A stretch of 64,000 nucleotides of DNA, taken from NCBI RefSeq assembly GCF_025370935.1, contig NC_133494.1, positions 13,665,575 to 13,729,574 on the forward strand, given 5' to 3'. The notes beneath the pieces were generated by a model. The model was not told where the DNA came from, did no database searches, and was given only the letters and a program-made list of their open reading frames with translations. This DNA comes from Choristoneura fumiferana (lineage: Eukaryota; Arthropoda; Insecta; Lepidoptera; Tortricidae). Below are positions 46,201-51,032 of the stretch, piece after piece. The stretch's first letter is position 1. Each line of letters begins with the position of its first letter. Both the position numbers and the translations under genes were made by a program.

Positions 46201-47538
46201 TTTTTAACAAAAACTTTATTTTATTTCCTCCAATAGAGTTTTAAAGAGTCGATACTGCAAATCACCGATGAGGAGTCTAAGGAGAACAAGCCTATGATCA
46301 CCTCGACGCCGATGACCAACGGCGCCTCCAGCTCGGGCTCCGATGACGACGCGCCGCTGCGGCCGCGCGCCGACGACGCGCTGCACCCAACCGGCGCCGC
46401 TAACAATCTAAGGGACAGGTGCGTTAACGACACTCGAGGGCTGATCCGGCGTCACATGGTCAAATTCTATGGCCTCCTGGCTATATCCTGGCTGGTTAAA
46501 TTTCGTTGGAACGTTGAATGTTTGCTTATGTTTATCATAATATATCAGTTGATAGTAAAAGAGGCTTGTTAGTGTACATTCGGAGGAAGCATTCGGGGAA
46601 ACATAATTATTGCATTTTAAACGAGTCGATAATAATGTAAGGTTTTGTTGCTACTCGAAATGTCACCAACCAAGGGTTATTTAAGCAAGTAAAATTAGCA
46701 TGTATACAATCTCTTTGGAGTTGACTGTACGCTGACGCTCGATAACGACGTCCTGGTAATAAAAACATTTTTTTTTCTAAATTTCAGCCCAGCGAAGTCA
46801 ACAGAAAAAGCGCCAGCAAAATCATCACCAAAGAAACGAAATTCAGGGCACGAAACATCCAGTAGGGGTGAGTTATGATTAGATGATAGTGGTATGTGAC
46901 CTATGATAATTTGAACTGACGACATCGCGCCAGTTGCGGGCAAGCGATGGTGCAGGTGGCGTGTTATCGTTCATTGTGGCGTTCTAAGGGGGAGCTAATT
47001 TAGCAGTGGTGTCTTCCGCCTGATGTTGACGATGCTATTATTATTCTACTCTCCATAACTTTTGAGATTCCTTATATTATTCACCAACGAGATAGACGGA
47101 TGACCTGAGGGGCTATTGCGAAATTCGAGAATCGAAGTTCGTGTCGTACCGTCCCTCTCACTCGTATTAAACAATATAAGCGTCAGCGGGAAGGCAAGAT
47201 ACGAAGTTCGATTCTGGTTAAAGCCACGTGTTCACGGTGGATGCGGGCCGCTTTTAACCGAAGCAACTGGATGTCTGTGAGGGAGGGCTGATATCATGAT
47301 GACAATAATTTTATTTTTTACAGATCCGGAAAAAGTACTGATAAATAAGACTGAACTAGATAACATTCTATATAAGAACGCGAAAGCCTTGCGCGCTATC
47401 GGCCTAGAAGCCTTGTTGGACCTCCACGCTCAGCTGAGTGCGGTACTGCGTCAGTTCTCGCACACGCACGACAGAACCAAGCTGCCGGTCGAGTACCATA
47501 ACGTGGTCGCCAGGTACGTGCAGCTGAGCAGAAAGTGA
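19125..47538 (+). CDS. ATAD2: ATAD2/ATAD2B-like AAA+ ATPase with bromodomain (28 exons traced)
   Basis: Nuclear AAA+ ATPase of the ATAD2/Yta7/Abo1 family, which binds acetylated histones through a bromodomain and remodels histone H3-H4 or nucleosome density. Exons were joined by GT-AG sites and phase: 1 19125-19217, 2 19551-19632, 3 20472-20553, 4 21634-21761, 5 22997-23184, 6 23531-23626, 7 23971-24149, 8 24739-25097, 9 25595-25671, 10 27613-27738, 11 30336-30416, 12 32108-32198, 13 32780-32870, 14 33535-33813, 15 34307-34443, 16 35713-35924, 17 37354-37460, 18 37673-37845, 19 40883-41054, 20 41538-41725, 21 41936-42092, 22 42442-42608, 23 43145-43293, 24 44359-44546, 25 45282-45412, 26 46237-46418, 27 46788-46867, 28 47324-47538. 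The summed length, about 1,350 residues, fits the family. Problems: a MITE in exon 8, a phase mismatch between exons 9 and 10, and a frameshift in exon 20. The last eight exons are repeated at 49899-55024. Confidence 0.9.
19551..19632 (+). CDS. ATAD2: ATAD2 exon 2
   Basis: Acceptor TTTGTAG, donor AAT|GTAAGT (phase 1). The basic peptide ASNWSQRELRSSQYKVTRKI continues the N-terminal region. Confidence 0.72.
20472..20553 (+). CDS. ATAD2: ATAD2 exon 3
   Basis: Phase 1 in, phase 2 out (AGGAG|GTAAGA). Encodes SRRVRTIKMPRIVFPESDTE, a basic-then-acidic N-terminal segment. Confidence 0.75.
21264..21420. mobile_element. MITE in ATAD2 intron 3
   Basis: Ends TAAGGGCAATTTTAGACTAG and the complement in ...CTAGTCTCAAACCGCCCTTA. 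GC-rich AAACGCGC words in the middle. 157 bp, non-coding. Confidence 0.75.
21634..21761 (+). CDS. ATAD2: ATAD2 exon 4
   Basis: Acceptor CTTTCACAG, donor CAAA|GTGAGA (phase 1). Encodes SRQVRVFFADDNGSPNRTMR and then a Lys/Asp-rich tail. Phase agrees with exons 3 and 5. Confidence 0.75.
22997..23184 (+). CDS. ATAD2: ATAD2 exon 5
   Basis: Acceptor ATTGTAG, donor CAG|GTGAAT (phase 0). Basic RRSCRKRKLLHHNF, then NESWITNELKVKGYPDLYGF and an acidic Ser-rich part. Confidence 0.75.
23531..23626 (+). CDS. ATAD2: ATAD2 exon 6
   Basis: Acceptor CTTTTTTCAG, donor AAT|GTAATG (phase 0). Encodes THDLPPNNNTDEDIQLSRQR and ends in FNNKKIN. Confidence 0.7.
23793..23912. mobile_element. Degraded hAT-like MITE in ATAD2 intron 6
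   Basis: TACTATGAAGTTC at the left and GAATTTCGCAGTAGCCC at the right with internal CGACACGATAC-type palindrome; same family as 15598. Confidence 0.6.
23971..24149 (+). CDS. ATAD2: ATAD2 exon 7 (acidic, low complexity)
   Basis: Donor GAGAG|GTACGG, phase 2. Rich in Asp, Glu, Lys and Pro (DATESDSDGENNQTVIEKKP), as expected for the disordered N-terminal region. Confidence 0.7.
24271..24545 (-). mobile_element. 3' fragment of a LINE (reverse transcriptase C-terminus)
   Basis: On the minus strand it encodes GRPRRTYHDQIGDVLKKGRV, then STLNRRACMKRLMNVEEARV and CQNRSK, typical of the extreme C-terminus of insect LINE ORF2 proteins. It ends in an ATGT microsatellite (plus-strand ACATACATACATACATA), a common 3' tail. 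The reverse transcriptase core is missing. Lies antisense in ATAD2 intron 7. Confidence 0.75.
24739..25097 (+). CDS. ATAD2: ATAD2 exon 8, interrupted by a MITE
   Basis: Acceptor TTTAATCAG and donor CTGT|GTGAGT (phase 1). 24739-24791 reads GYSMANVINRYWPKHRS. A hAT-like MITE (24792-24919) then brings in-frame stop codons. After it the frame gives QLDGFRREPQLSRTREAVTI and runs open to the donor. A possible internal acceptor TTTCCAG at 24903, inside the MITE, would let a phase-2 upstream exon splice in and translate FVVAQLDG. So the exon could be rescued by splicing, or this allele could be defective. Confidence 0.55.
24792..24919. mobile_element. hAT-like MITE inside ATAD2 exon 8
   Basis: Left end CAGGGCTACTACGAAACTCG; right end TTTCGTAGTAGCCCAG, with the last TG changed to AG. 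Same family as 15598-15720. No clear 8-bp duplication could be matched on its flanks. Contains TAA stops in the host frame, and an AG that could serve as 3' splice site at 24903 or 24919. Confidence 0.8.
25595..25671 (+). CDS. ATAD2: ATAD2 exon 9 (tentative)
   Basis: Acceptor TTTTTTTGCTAG, donor CAG|GTAATT. Phase 1 in, phase 0 out; peptide STKAQRDPLGAGVEEGKRKK. Its out-phase does not fit exon 10, which needs phase 1, so an exon may be missing from the model between 25,672 and 27,612 or this donor is wrong. Confidence 0.5.
25672..26335. other. ATAD2 intron 9 (proximal part), nothing recognised
   Basis: Intronic. An exon may be hidden between 25,672 and 27,612 because the phases of exons 9 and 10 do not agree. 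I found no convincing candidate. Confidence 0.4.
26336..26475 (+). mobile_element. SINE 3' segment in ATAD2 intron 9
   Basis: TAAAGGAAAGCATCGTGGGG, GAGAGGAGGCCTGTGCCCAG and GACGTATATAGGCTGGGATG, same 3' end as at 10676-10880, without the tRNA head. Confidence 0.7.
26572..27300. mobile_element. DNA transposon derivative with transposase start relic
   Basis: Ends ACCTATGATGAGTTCTGTGA (from 26577) and its complement (to 27294) are inverted. At 27034 a plus-strand frame reads MPKRSKKTVLNS, stop, SRVFIIRLRDYFERERENG, which looks like the N-terminus of a transposase cut short. About 720 bp, so an internal-deletion derivative of a larger element. The superfamily was not determined. Confidence 0.65.
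27613..27738 (+). CDS. ATAD2: ATAD2 exon 10 (source of the 72-bp array)
   Basis: Encodes TESSSESGSELTLSRAPRRS, then NRTRQPKPAFVQIAQRETRG. Donor GCCGCG|GTGAGT, phase 1, joining cleanly to exon 11. The last ~55 bases and the donor are the seed of the tandem array that follows. Confidence 0.78.
27739..29640. repeat. 72-bp tandem array of an ATAD2 exon end plus its 5' splice site
   Basis: About 26 units, mostly 72 bp (a few 70 or 71). Each unit holds GTGAGTGCCCCACAGCTG, then CAAGCCGGCCCGAGTGCAGA and the exon-10 end (coding RETRGRG) directly before the next GTGAGTG. Units 1-4 form two copies of a 142-bp dimer with a GTGAGTGACTCACAAGCC variant. Later units shift from GATAGTGCAG to GATAGCGCAG and from CTCGCGG to CTCGTGG, a gradient typical of local array growth. 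Long open frames on both strands here are by-products of the period being a multiple of three. Confidence 0.97.
29816..30109. mobile_element. MITE in ATAD2 intron 10
   Basis: Termini CCTCCTAAGGCCCAA and TTGGGCCTTAGGAGG are perfect inverted repeats; 294 bp, non-coding. Confidence 0.75.
30336..30416 (+). CDS. ATAD2: ATAD2 exon 11
   Basis: Acceptor TTTTGTTTCAG, donor GAT|GTAAGC. Encodes KTFTIRKKPYSLRERKPKIL. The KPYSLRERK motif corresponds to the RPYNLRQRK motif of vertebrate ATAD2B, anchoring the N-terminal half of the model. Confidence 0.85.
30885..30970. repeat. Repeat fragment with ATCCCGGGAT palindromes
   Basis: Several AATCCCGGGATT-type words in a row in intron 11. Looks like a fragment of a dispersed element. 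Confidence 0.45.
31400..31724 (+). mobile_element. Retroelement 3' end or SINE with poly(A)
   Basis: Contains CTTACCATCAGGAGACCCAC and CTCGTTTGCCATCCAGTCG followed by an A run. I recognise this end as a common lepidopteran retroelement tail. Intron 11 of ATAD2, same orientation. Short open frames inside are not genes. Confidence 0.65.
32108..32198 (+). CDS. ATAD2: ATAD2 exon 12 (Ser-rich linker)
   Basis: Acceptor TTTTTCAG, donor GGCAG|GTAAGA, phase 2. Peptide SQSPSSSSSSTCSSDTEQDL and then a Lys run. Confidence 0.78.
32780..32870 (+). CDS. ATAD2: ATAD2 exon 13
   Basis: Acceptor TTTCTGTAG, donor TCATCG|GTAAGT, phase 0. Ends VEVDGSVRFSS, matching the family motif NIDKSVRFDS just before the AAA1 domain. 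Confidence 0.88.
33197..33370. mobile_element. MITE (ATCAGCCAAATA family) in ATAD2 intron 13
   Basis: GTACCATTAGCCAAATATGT at the left, complement of GTACCATCAGCCAAATAAGT at the right. A second copy at 45981-46151 is nearly identical in the middle. Confidence 0.8.
33535..33813 (+). CDS. ATAD2: ATAD2 exon 14: AAA1 with Walker A
   Basis: 93 codons, phase 0 on both sides. Begins VGGLEEHIKCLREMVLFPLM. Walker A GPPGTGKT is at 33652-33675, followed by LLARALANECS and KVAFFMRKGADCLKKWVGES, the signature pore-loop and second-region-of-homology lead of the ATAD2 family. Confidence 0.97.
34307..34443 (+). CDS. ATAD2: ATAD2 exon 15: AAA1 Walker B
   Basis: Encodes KPSIIFFDEIDALAPVR with the catalytic Asp-Glu at about 34340-34345, then VVGTLLAEMDGLCD. 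Acceptor TATTAG, donor GACAG|GTACAC, phase 2. Confidence 0.96.
34656..34887. mobile_element. MITE in ATAD2 intron 15
   Basis: CACAGACCTTATATCGAGAT and its exact complement at the right end form 24-bp terminal inverted repeats. Confidence 0.8.
35391..35699. mobile_element. MITE ending just before ATAD2 exon 16
   Basis: TTTTCTCAAACATTACATGA at the left and the complement (one mismatch) at the right. It is GC-rich inside. Its right end is 13 bases from the exon-16 acceptor, so the branch-point region of that intron lies within or beside the element. Confidence 0.75.
35713..35924 (+). CDS. ATAD2: ATAD2 exon 16: AAA1 sensor 1 and arginine finger
   Basis: Encodes GEVIIIGATNRLDAVDPALR, then RAGRFDRELHF. 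Sensor-1 Asn (GATNRLD) and the arginine-finger region (GRFDRE) are intact. Acceptor TTTGTTTACAG, donor GGAG|GTAACG, phase 1. A MITE ends only 13 bases before the exon. Confidence 0.96.
35965..36144. mobile_element. Helitron-like or SINE-like lepidopteran repeat in intron 16
   Basis: Starts ATACTAATATTATAAATGCG and ends GGGCATAAGCTAGTA. A CTAG-type end suggests a Helitron-like element, but the class is not certain. Related pieces at 8709 and near 45,905. Confidence 0.55.
36195..36560. repeat. Dispersed repeat with short tandem GAATCCTGAGCGTA units
   Basis: Three imperfect units of AGAATCCTGAGCGTAGCGAG with GGGATTC spacers at 36,220-36,320, bounded by GGGAGCAAAATGG and its loose complement near 36,345. 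Intron 16. Confidence 0.5.
36607..36706. mobile_element. 100-bp MITE in ATAD2 intron 16
   Basis: GGGGCTGTTTCACCATCC and its complement GGATGGTGAAACAGCCCC frame the element. Confidence 0.8.
36795..37050. repeat. Dispersed repeat (CCCCGACGCAAAAA family) in intron 16
   Basis: TAATCCCCGACGCAAAAAAG, then GTGTATCTGTGTGTCTGTCT and GAGTGGACCGATTTGAATGC; a common lepidopteran repeat by recognition. Confidence 0.5.
37354..37460 (+). CDS. ATAD2: ATAD2 exon 17: AAA1 lid
   Basis: Encodes GSDLKALCSEAVLKALRRVY, then PQVYESEY, matching the family's GADIKSICAEAALCALRRRYPQIY. Acceptor TTTGTTTCAG, donor AAT|GTGAGT, phase 0. Confidence 0.95.
37673..37845 (+). CDS. ATAD2: ATAD2 exon 18 (source of the 165-bp array)
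   Basis: Encodes VEVTREDMLEAMQCLVAAGA, a Pro/Arg/Ala-rich part, then AGTLLQAVFAHQRR, corresponding to the linker between AAA1 and AAA2. Very GC-rich. Donor AGGAG|GTGAGA, phase 2. The exon's last ~135 bases and donor are repeated five more times directly downstream. Confidence 0.9.
37710..38712. repeat. 165-bp tandem array of ATAD2 exon 18 plus its 5' splice site
   Basis: Donors GTGAGACAGCAG recur at 37846, 38011, 38175, 38339, 38504 and 38669, so the period is 164-165 bp. The exon copy itself is unit 1 and five more units follow. Units 2-6 share changes from the exon (GCT for GCC before CAGGTGGA, and GAC for GAG), so they spread from one derived copy. In exon frame each unit ends at the TGA of AGGAGGTGAGA, so read-through would stop. 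The long Pro/Arg open frame crossing the array is in another frame. Confidence 0.97.
38930..40713 (+). mobile_element. 5'-truncated RTE-like LINE insertion
   Basis: Flanked by a 13-bp target duplication TGGGTTGCCTAAA (38917-38929 and 40714-40726). It ends in a TTAG microsatellite tail (TTAGTTAGTTAGTTAG), and it lacks the 5' endonuclease part. Inserted in ATAD2 intron 18 in the sense orientation. Confidence 0.9.
39010..40704 (+). CDS. Reverse transcriptase (LINE ORF2, C-terminal two thirds)
   Basis: An uninterrupted 564-codon frame; the reading frame can be extended upstream to about 38,940 (KFYKELNTFKKGYQ). RT motifs in order: NNKAPGIDGLPSEIW, CPVHKKGSKKKCANYRGIAL, GFRKNRSTIDQIFLLRQ, FVDFTKAYDSIDRE, GLKQGDALSPVLFNLALE, the catalytic GYADDLALL, then LGCTITD, VLMYGCEAWT and RLRWFGHLLRM in the C-terminal domain. 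The YADD box and the RLRWFGH motif fit the RTE/BovB-like clade. The APE endonuclease is missing because of 5' truncation, so the copy is not autonomous. The lack of stops means a recent insertion. Confidence 0.9.
   Translation: MLEDDGGNLITSSAEIKNMWKDYFQQLLNCPPLNEPSPLNDADFDDSEVPPPSFDEVQQAIMRLKNNKAPGIDGLPSEIWKNCGGIVQSRIYELVLKIWQLEEQPQEWNVGVICPVHKKGSKKKCANYRGIALLTTAYKVLSNVLLTRLEPHAERILGDYQCGFRKNRSTIDQIFLLRQLMQKRWEYAQSIHSLFVDFTKAYDSIDREALYSILLNFNIPRKLVAIITTATKNSVMRVRVGGELSEEFPVMTGLKQGDALSPVLFNLALEHVVRNVLALDVGVELSGRHKVIGYADDLALLGESREEVAEAARVLEREASKIGLGINQTKTEYLHMKRYKNARARRGSLHVGGTVYRGVDKFRYLGCTITDTNTREEEIYIRIQNTLRCSAALHKVLVSRLLSRNTKLRIYKTVIRPVLMYGCEAWTLTQKEEYQLLVAERKVLRKILGPVKRDDGTWRIRKNREIQELVAEPNIIGVTKSHRLRWFGHLLRMGEDRAAKRAYVGRPAGRRPVGRPRYRWEDSVQADLRRLQVDDWQEAAHDRDRWRALVSEAKTLFGSLSQIS
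40883..41054 (+). CDS. ATAD2: ATAD2 exon 19: start of degenerate AAA2
   Basis: Encodes IGEVPLSPSVLLISGPCAET and LIAPALLARLEHCTVKELSM. SGPCAET replaces a Walker A P-loop, as in the inactive second AAA of this family. Acceptor GTTGTCTAG, donor CACT|GTAAGT, phase 0. A LINE insertion lies upstream in the intron. Confidence 0.93.
41538..41725 (+). CDS. ATAD2: ATAD2 exon 20: AAA2, apparent frameshift
   Basis: Enters in phase 0 reading IFSECRRADRGCVLFLRDAA, then SVWGVLGGAGTALLAQLW. From about 41,650 the family-like sequence (ARCRDHTLLLATASGPVASL) is in the next frame, which is also the frame that joins exon 21 in phase 0. One base appears missing (or two added) near 41,640-41,660, in a GC-rich CGCACGCGCGCTG stretch. 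It could be a sequencing error or a real lesion. Confidence 0.85.
41936..42092 (+). CDS. ATAD2: ATAD2 exon 21: end of AAA2, Pro-rich linker
   Basis: Encodes LADLFPAYKNCVYSVREPTS, then AEVLAFLKPLITEQPLVPPV and EPPPPLPR. Acceptor CTCAACAG, donor AGAG|GTAACG, phase 1. The 3' duplication starts inside this exon at 42029. Confidence 0.92.
42442..42608 (+). CDS. ATAD2: ATAD2 exon 22: bromodomain, first part
   Basis: Encodes APPPPPPRESAEQIARRKRK, then LRELRIFLRDICRKLASNRR and FYKFTKPVDLEE, i.e. helix Z and the start of the ZA loop. Acceptor TGTCTCTAG, donor GAG|GTAGGG, phase 0. Confidence 0.95.
42747..42937. mobile_element. TTAA-flanked MITE in ATAD2 intron 22
   Basis: TTAACAGGTTCACAGTCC and GGACTGTGAACCTGTTAA are inverted, with piggyBac-type TTAA flanks. 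Also contains inverted GAGGCACATGTGCC words. The second copy is at 50619-50809. Confidence 0.7.
43145..43293 (+). CDS. ATAD2: ATAD2 exon 23: bromodomain core
   Basis: Encodes VTDYLDIIKQPMDLETMMTK, then VDIHKYNCAKEFLDDIDLIC and NALEYNPDR. The Asn of EYNPD is the acetyl-lysine-binding residue of bromodomains. Acceptor TTTTCCCAG, donor GACAG|GTCAGT, phase 2. Confidence 0.96.
44359..44546 (+). CDS. ATAD2: ATAD2 exon 24: bromodomain last helices
   Basis: Encodes DKQIRHEACSLRDHAHALID, then VEMDSDFELECQEIARRR, matching the RHRACALRDTAYAI helix of the family. Acceptor CCCAACAG, donor TTGG|GTGAGT, phase 1. Confidence 0.93.
45282..45412 (+). CDS. ATAD2: ATAD2 exon 25 (basic region)
   Basis: Encodes ARLDSTTEGKNQRTPLDKEC, then VKRKRRRINAWSKGLVVKRQ; the KRKRRR run could be a nuclear localisation signal. 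Donor AAAAG|GTAAAT, phase 0. Confidence 0.88.
45440..45533. mobile_element. SINE 3'-end insertion with 12-bp target duplication (copy 1 only)
   Basis: Sequence GAGAGGAGGCCTGTGCCGAG and GGGACGCATATAGGCAGG with a GATGATGATG tail. Flanked by ATTCTAAACCAG at 45428-45439 and 45534-45545. The matching position in copy 2 (about 53,443-53,454) has a single ATTCTAAACCAG, i.e. the empty site. Confidence 0.9.
45543..45729. mobile_element. hAT-like MITE with 8-bp target duplication
   Basis: CAGGGGTTGGCAACCTTTT at the left, complement of CAGGGGTCGGCAAAGC at the right. The flanks TTCTAAAC (45535-45542 and 45730-45737) are identical. In copy 2 the left part is kept (from about 53,452) but the right part is deleted. 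Confidence 0.88.
45738..45980. repeat. Reverse copy of the ATTATAAATGCGAAAG family
   Basis: Reads CGGTTCAGCGGTTTAGACAT and ends CTTTCGCATGTATAATATTA on the plus strand, the complement of the 8709/35965 family. Missing from copy 2. Confidence 0.55.
45981..46151. mobile_element. MITE (ATCAGCCAAATA family), copy 1 only
   Basis: Same family as 33197-33370. Flanked by GTA on both sides. Copy 2 has AAATGGTATGCAAG at the matching site, an empty or near-empty target. Confidence 0.8.
46237..46418 (+). CDS. ATAD2: ATAD2 exon 26
   Basis: Encodes SFKESILQITDEESKENKPM, then a Ser/Asp-rich stretch and LHPTGAANNLRD. Acceptor TCCAATAG, donor GACAG|GTGCGT, phase 2. Confidence 0.85.
46788..46867 (+). CDS. 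ATAD2: ATAD2 exon 27
   Basis: Lys/Ser-rich PAKSTEKAPAKSSPKKRNSG. Acceptor AAATTTCAG, donor AGGG|GTGAGT, phase 1. Confidence 0.83.
47104..47220. mobile_element. Degraded hAT-like MITE in ATAD2 intron 27
   Basis: GGGGCTATTGCGAAATTCGA and an internal GAAGTTCGTGTCGTACCGTC; same family as 15598. Repeated in copy 2 at about 54594-54710. Confidence 0.6.
47324..47538 (+). CDS. ATAD2: ATAD2 exon 28 (stop codon)
   Basis: Encodes DPEKVLINKTELDNILYKNA, then a predicted helical end with LEALLDLHAQLSAVLRQFSH and a TGA stop at 47536-47538. Acceptor TTTTTTACAG. This is the conserved C-terminal helical region of the family. Confidence 0.9.
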
Positions 47539-47927
47539 ACCAAAGTTAAGTCCTGTTGTCATTTATGTCGATGATTTTATAGTTTTGCTAAACAAAAGTT
47601 GTCATTTATGTCGATGATTTTCTAGTTTGTGAACAAACTATGTTTTGATTGTTTATTTATTGGTGTCGATACATAAACTTGCCTTAATCTTCAAAAGTTG
47701 GTATTGTATTTTGAGATACATATATCAGTTATACAGAGAATACATTACTCTACCAATTTTCATGAATTGAGACGACTTTTTTTTATGTATCGACACTTTT
47801 TTTTTTGATAATTGGTACAACGATATATATAACAAGGAAGATAATTTTGTTGAGCAGTATTGGCAATTCTTCCGATTTTCACACGTCGTCTGCATCTTAA
47901 AAATACACCGTGTATATAGACCATAAC

Positions 47928-48204
47928 AATAGGGATGTTGACGCCATTAAAAAATAACTCGAAGCCACGGCTCCAGTCAAAAAACGCTTTTTAAGCCCTG
48001 AAAACTAGATTAATTTTCGATTTACTGTAAAATTAGATTTTTTGTTGCTTTAAAACAAATAAATAGTTAGTTGATTGAGTTGGCGAACAAATAGCGACTT
48101 ATGACGTCATAAGTCGCTATTGCCATTGAAACTCTATGGGAGAATTGTGTTTTGACAGCTCATAAAAAGTACGTCAGTTGATTGGTGGTGTCAACATCCC
48201 TATT
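47928..48204. mobile_element. MITE downstream of ATAD2 with a 32-bp perfect palindrome
   Basis: AATAGGGATGTTGACGCCA and the complement in TGGTGGTGTCAACATCCCTATT are the ends. At 48090-48121 lies a perfect palindrome centred on TTATGACGTCATAA. The second copy is at 55416-55687. Confidence 0.8.
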
Positions 48205-48958
48205 CTACCCTTTGGTAAATGTCTCCTGATATTTCGAATTCTAGTAATGCGGAAAAAATATTTGAACCAGTAAACTGCATAGTAATTTATTTCCCTTTAA
48301 TATCTGGCACTAATATTATTTGGCAGTAAGAAGGAAAGAGTCATAAGTGACGTGAATAAGTTACCATTTTGTTTTACATCAAGGGCCCCTTAGTAGTAGC
48401 CTTTCCAATAATGGCTTATAAGGCTTGCGTTATGTAATATACTTACATATCAGATGTAATTTTTGTCAATTTGACAGATCTGTTTGAAAAAAACGGGGTA
48501 GTTTTCGGACTCTTTTCATCTTCTATCAAATATTAGATTCGAAATTAAAATTGTAGGTAGTTGTGTTCAAATTTTGATCGAAATAGATAGTTCGAGATTT
48601 AATTTTAAAATAGTATTCATGTTTTATCGTAAATGCACTGCCATTCAAATTGATTTAATTATATTACACAATACATTGTTATTTCATTGACATAAATAAC
48701 AATAACAACAGGACTTTTAGGCTCGATGAATATCTACGATATAGGAAAACGAAACGTAAGTTTATGTACGTAAGAATTTATATCGATTGTCATTGAGGTT
48801 GTAATTTATTGGAGTATTGAAGGGTGTCGTTATACTGGTTGCTCTAAGCATGTTTCTAATTCGTTTTTGTGTAATGTGGTTTGTAATGTGGTGCGACATT
48901 CCGTTAAAATATTTTGTTTAATAAAAATACACGCTTTCTTGTGGATAACGCTATACTA

Positions 48959-49174
48959 GGGTAAATTGTCAATTACTGACCACCTTTCAATAATTGGCCA
49001 CCTTATACTAAAAATTAATTCTATTTATAGGTGACCAGAATTAATTTTTAGTATAAGGTGGCCAGTTATTGAAGGGTGGCCTGTTATTGACAGCTTGTAC
49101 TAAAAATGATCTCTGTTTATTAGGTGACTCGATTCATTTTTAGTGTAAGGTGGCCAGTAATTGATGATTTACCC
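48959..49174. mobile_element. Palindromic MITE downstream of ATAD2
   Basis: GGGTAAATTGTCAATTACTG ... CAGTAATTGATGATTTACCC ends, with several internal inverted copies of AAGGTGGCCAGTTATTG. The copy-2 counterpart at 56398-56580 is shorter by loss of one inner arm. Confidence 0.8.
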
Positions 49175-49852
49175 TGAACGCTCCGTCATCACAGTCTATT
49201 CACACCTGCTGAAATACAAGGAATTCATTGGTACTCGTGGGCAATGCATTTGTCAGATTTATAAAAAAAAATAGTGTCATAATGTGAATGGCTTCATTTC
49301 TGCATATGGGGTCAAATGTCATCTGCTGTGACAGAAACAGAATTAGTTGACAAACCACGGAGTCTTGCGGCTAATTTTGAAGAAGAAATCGCTAATTTGA
49401 AGCCAGATGTTTTGCGCATCAATTTGTGGACATCAACTCCGGAGCTGGTCGTTTGAGGGAATGTTTAAATTATGCATCCTACATTAAAATAATAAATATA
49501 AACAGATTTTTTTATCAATTTTAACAAAATGGTAGTCGATTCACATTATGACATTACTTTGACGCCACTTTGTATAAAGCGTGTATTTAAAAATGTTATG
49601 TATCTAACCCGCGCACGAACTGATCTATATGTGAAGAGACAGGATCGTTAGAATAAATCGGAAATAGAAAAAGTAAGAGGAAATGTCATACATAAGTCCT
49701 GAAGCCTTAAAGGTGCGGCCACATGCAGTCGTCGACGCACGTTTCGAGCGTCACTTTTGGTCACGTGATATATTCTCGTAGCGACAAAGCTGAAAATGTC
49801 TATCGCTGAAAAAAGACCTCTTCAATTTCGGAAAAAAAAAACACTTATTTTT

Positions 49853-49898
49853 NNNNNNNNNNNNNNNNNNNNNNNNNNNNNNNNNNNNNNNNNNNNNN
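49853..49898. other. Assembly gap (46 N) at the duplication junction
   Basis: 46 N sit exactly where copy 1 ends and copy 2 starts in mid-exon. A non-round gap length suggests an estimated scaffold gap. Confidence 0.98.
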
Positions 49899-50311
49899 AC
49901 GGAGCAGCCGTTGGTGCCGCCGGTGATCGAGAACCACGAGCCGCCGCCGCCCCTGCCCAGAGGTAACGTCAATATTGTCTTTGATGGTCTTTAGAGATAG
50001 TTCAGCCAGTTGTCAAAAGATGGCGCCTCACGTTAAAATATTATTTCTAAGAAGCGTTTTCCCAGAAATGAGACCTAGCTCGATCGATATCTCGCTCCCA
50101 AAACTTCAATTATAGCAAATTTCATTTAGATCGTAGAACAGTTCTTGAGACCTCAAAACATAGGTTATAAAAAAATGCCTGAAGTTTACGCTATAAATTA
50201 CTGTAAGGCCAAAAAATTACTGCCTTCTATTTCTAACTACGAAATACAAACGTGTTTTTTTCGATATCCGACACTTGGCCGACTTTTTTTTTAATAGTGT
50301 ATTGTCTCTAG

Positions 50312-50480
50312 CTCCACCCCGCCGCCTCCTCCGCGAGAGAGCGCCGAGCAGATCGCGCGGCGCAAGCGCAAAGAAGATTACAAGCTGCGCGAACTGCGGA
50401 TATTCCTGCGCGACATCTGTCGGAAGCTCGCCTCCAACCGACGCTTCTACAAGTTCACCAAGCCCGTCGATCTGGAAGAG
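50312..50480 (+). pseudogene. Copy-2 bromodomain exon with frameshift
   Basis: 169 bases against 167 in copy 1. One C is missing from the run in CTCCACCCC and a CTC triplet is added a few bases later, net +2. The frame then reads RRLLRERAPS instead of PPPPRESAEQ. Everything after it matches copy 1 closely. Confidence 0.88.
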
Positions 50481-51032
50481 GTAGGGTAGAGACATAACCA
50501 ATACTAACACTGGGCCATAGGTGACCTCCTGTGATAAGATGGACTCTCACATTCGCTCGATTATGAGAGCACGAATTAGAGGTCAATTTTACTTCTTGCC
50601 CTCAAGCGGCAGAACTTGTTAACAGGTTCACAGTCCCGGAAAATCTGCCAGCCGTCTTTTGACACATAATAATGACAATAATGCTCTCATAAAGTTTCGT
50701 ATTAATTTAAGATACGTCATTGCTATGAGGCACATGTGCCGCATGGTCATACCTACCAGTGGAACCACCCATGAGGCACATGTGCCTCATCGGACTGTGA
50801 ACCTGTTAACAACTCCATTTCTAAAGTTAATGAAAAGAATGGAAGACAAAATCGTGCACATGTAACAAATGATGAAGAGATTACAGTGAAGAAATGTGAA
50901 GTGATCGATGTACAATTGTGTAGTGATACCATGTTGAACAGTGCAGCTACCATGTTGATGTTTAGGGCTTCAAATTGTCATGACTCTACATTTTCATTGG
51001 TCTTACTGACATTGTCGTATCTCTTTTCCCAG

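Larger units (their letters stand above)
42029..49852. repeat. Copy 1 of a ~7.6-kb duplicated segment
   Basis: From inside ATAD2 exon 21 to 2.3 kb past the stop codon. It runs up to a 46-N gap, and the same sequence restarts after the gap. Copy 1 has a 94-bp SINE-like insertion, a full hAT element and a GTA-flanked MITE that copy 2 lacks or has lost. Confidence 0.95.
47539..49852 (+). other. ATAD2 3' flank (copy 1), no gene seen
   Basis: Presumed 3' UTR then intergenic DNA. GTTTAATAAAAATACACG near 48,915 contains AATAAA and could be a poly(A) signal, but it is 1.4 kb from the stop. The end of the segment (49,715-49,852) is the GCGGCCACATGCAGTCG repeat. Confidence 0.4.
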
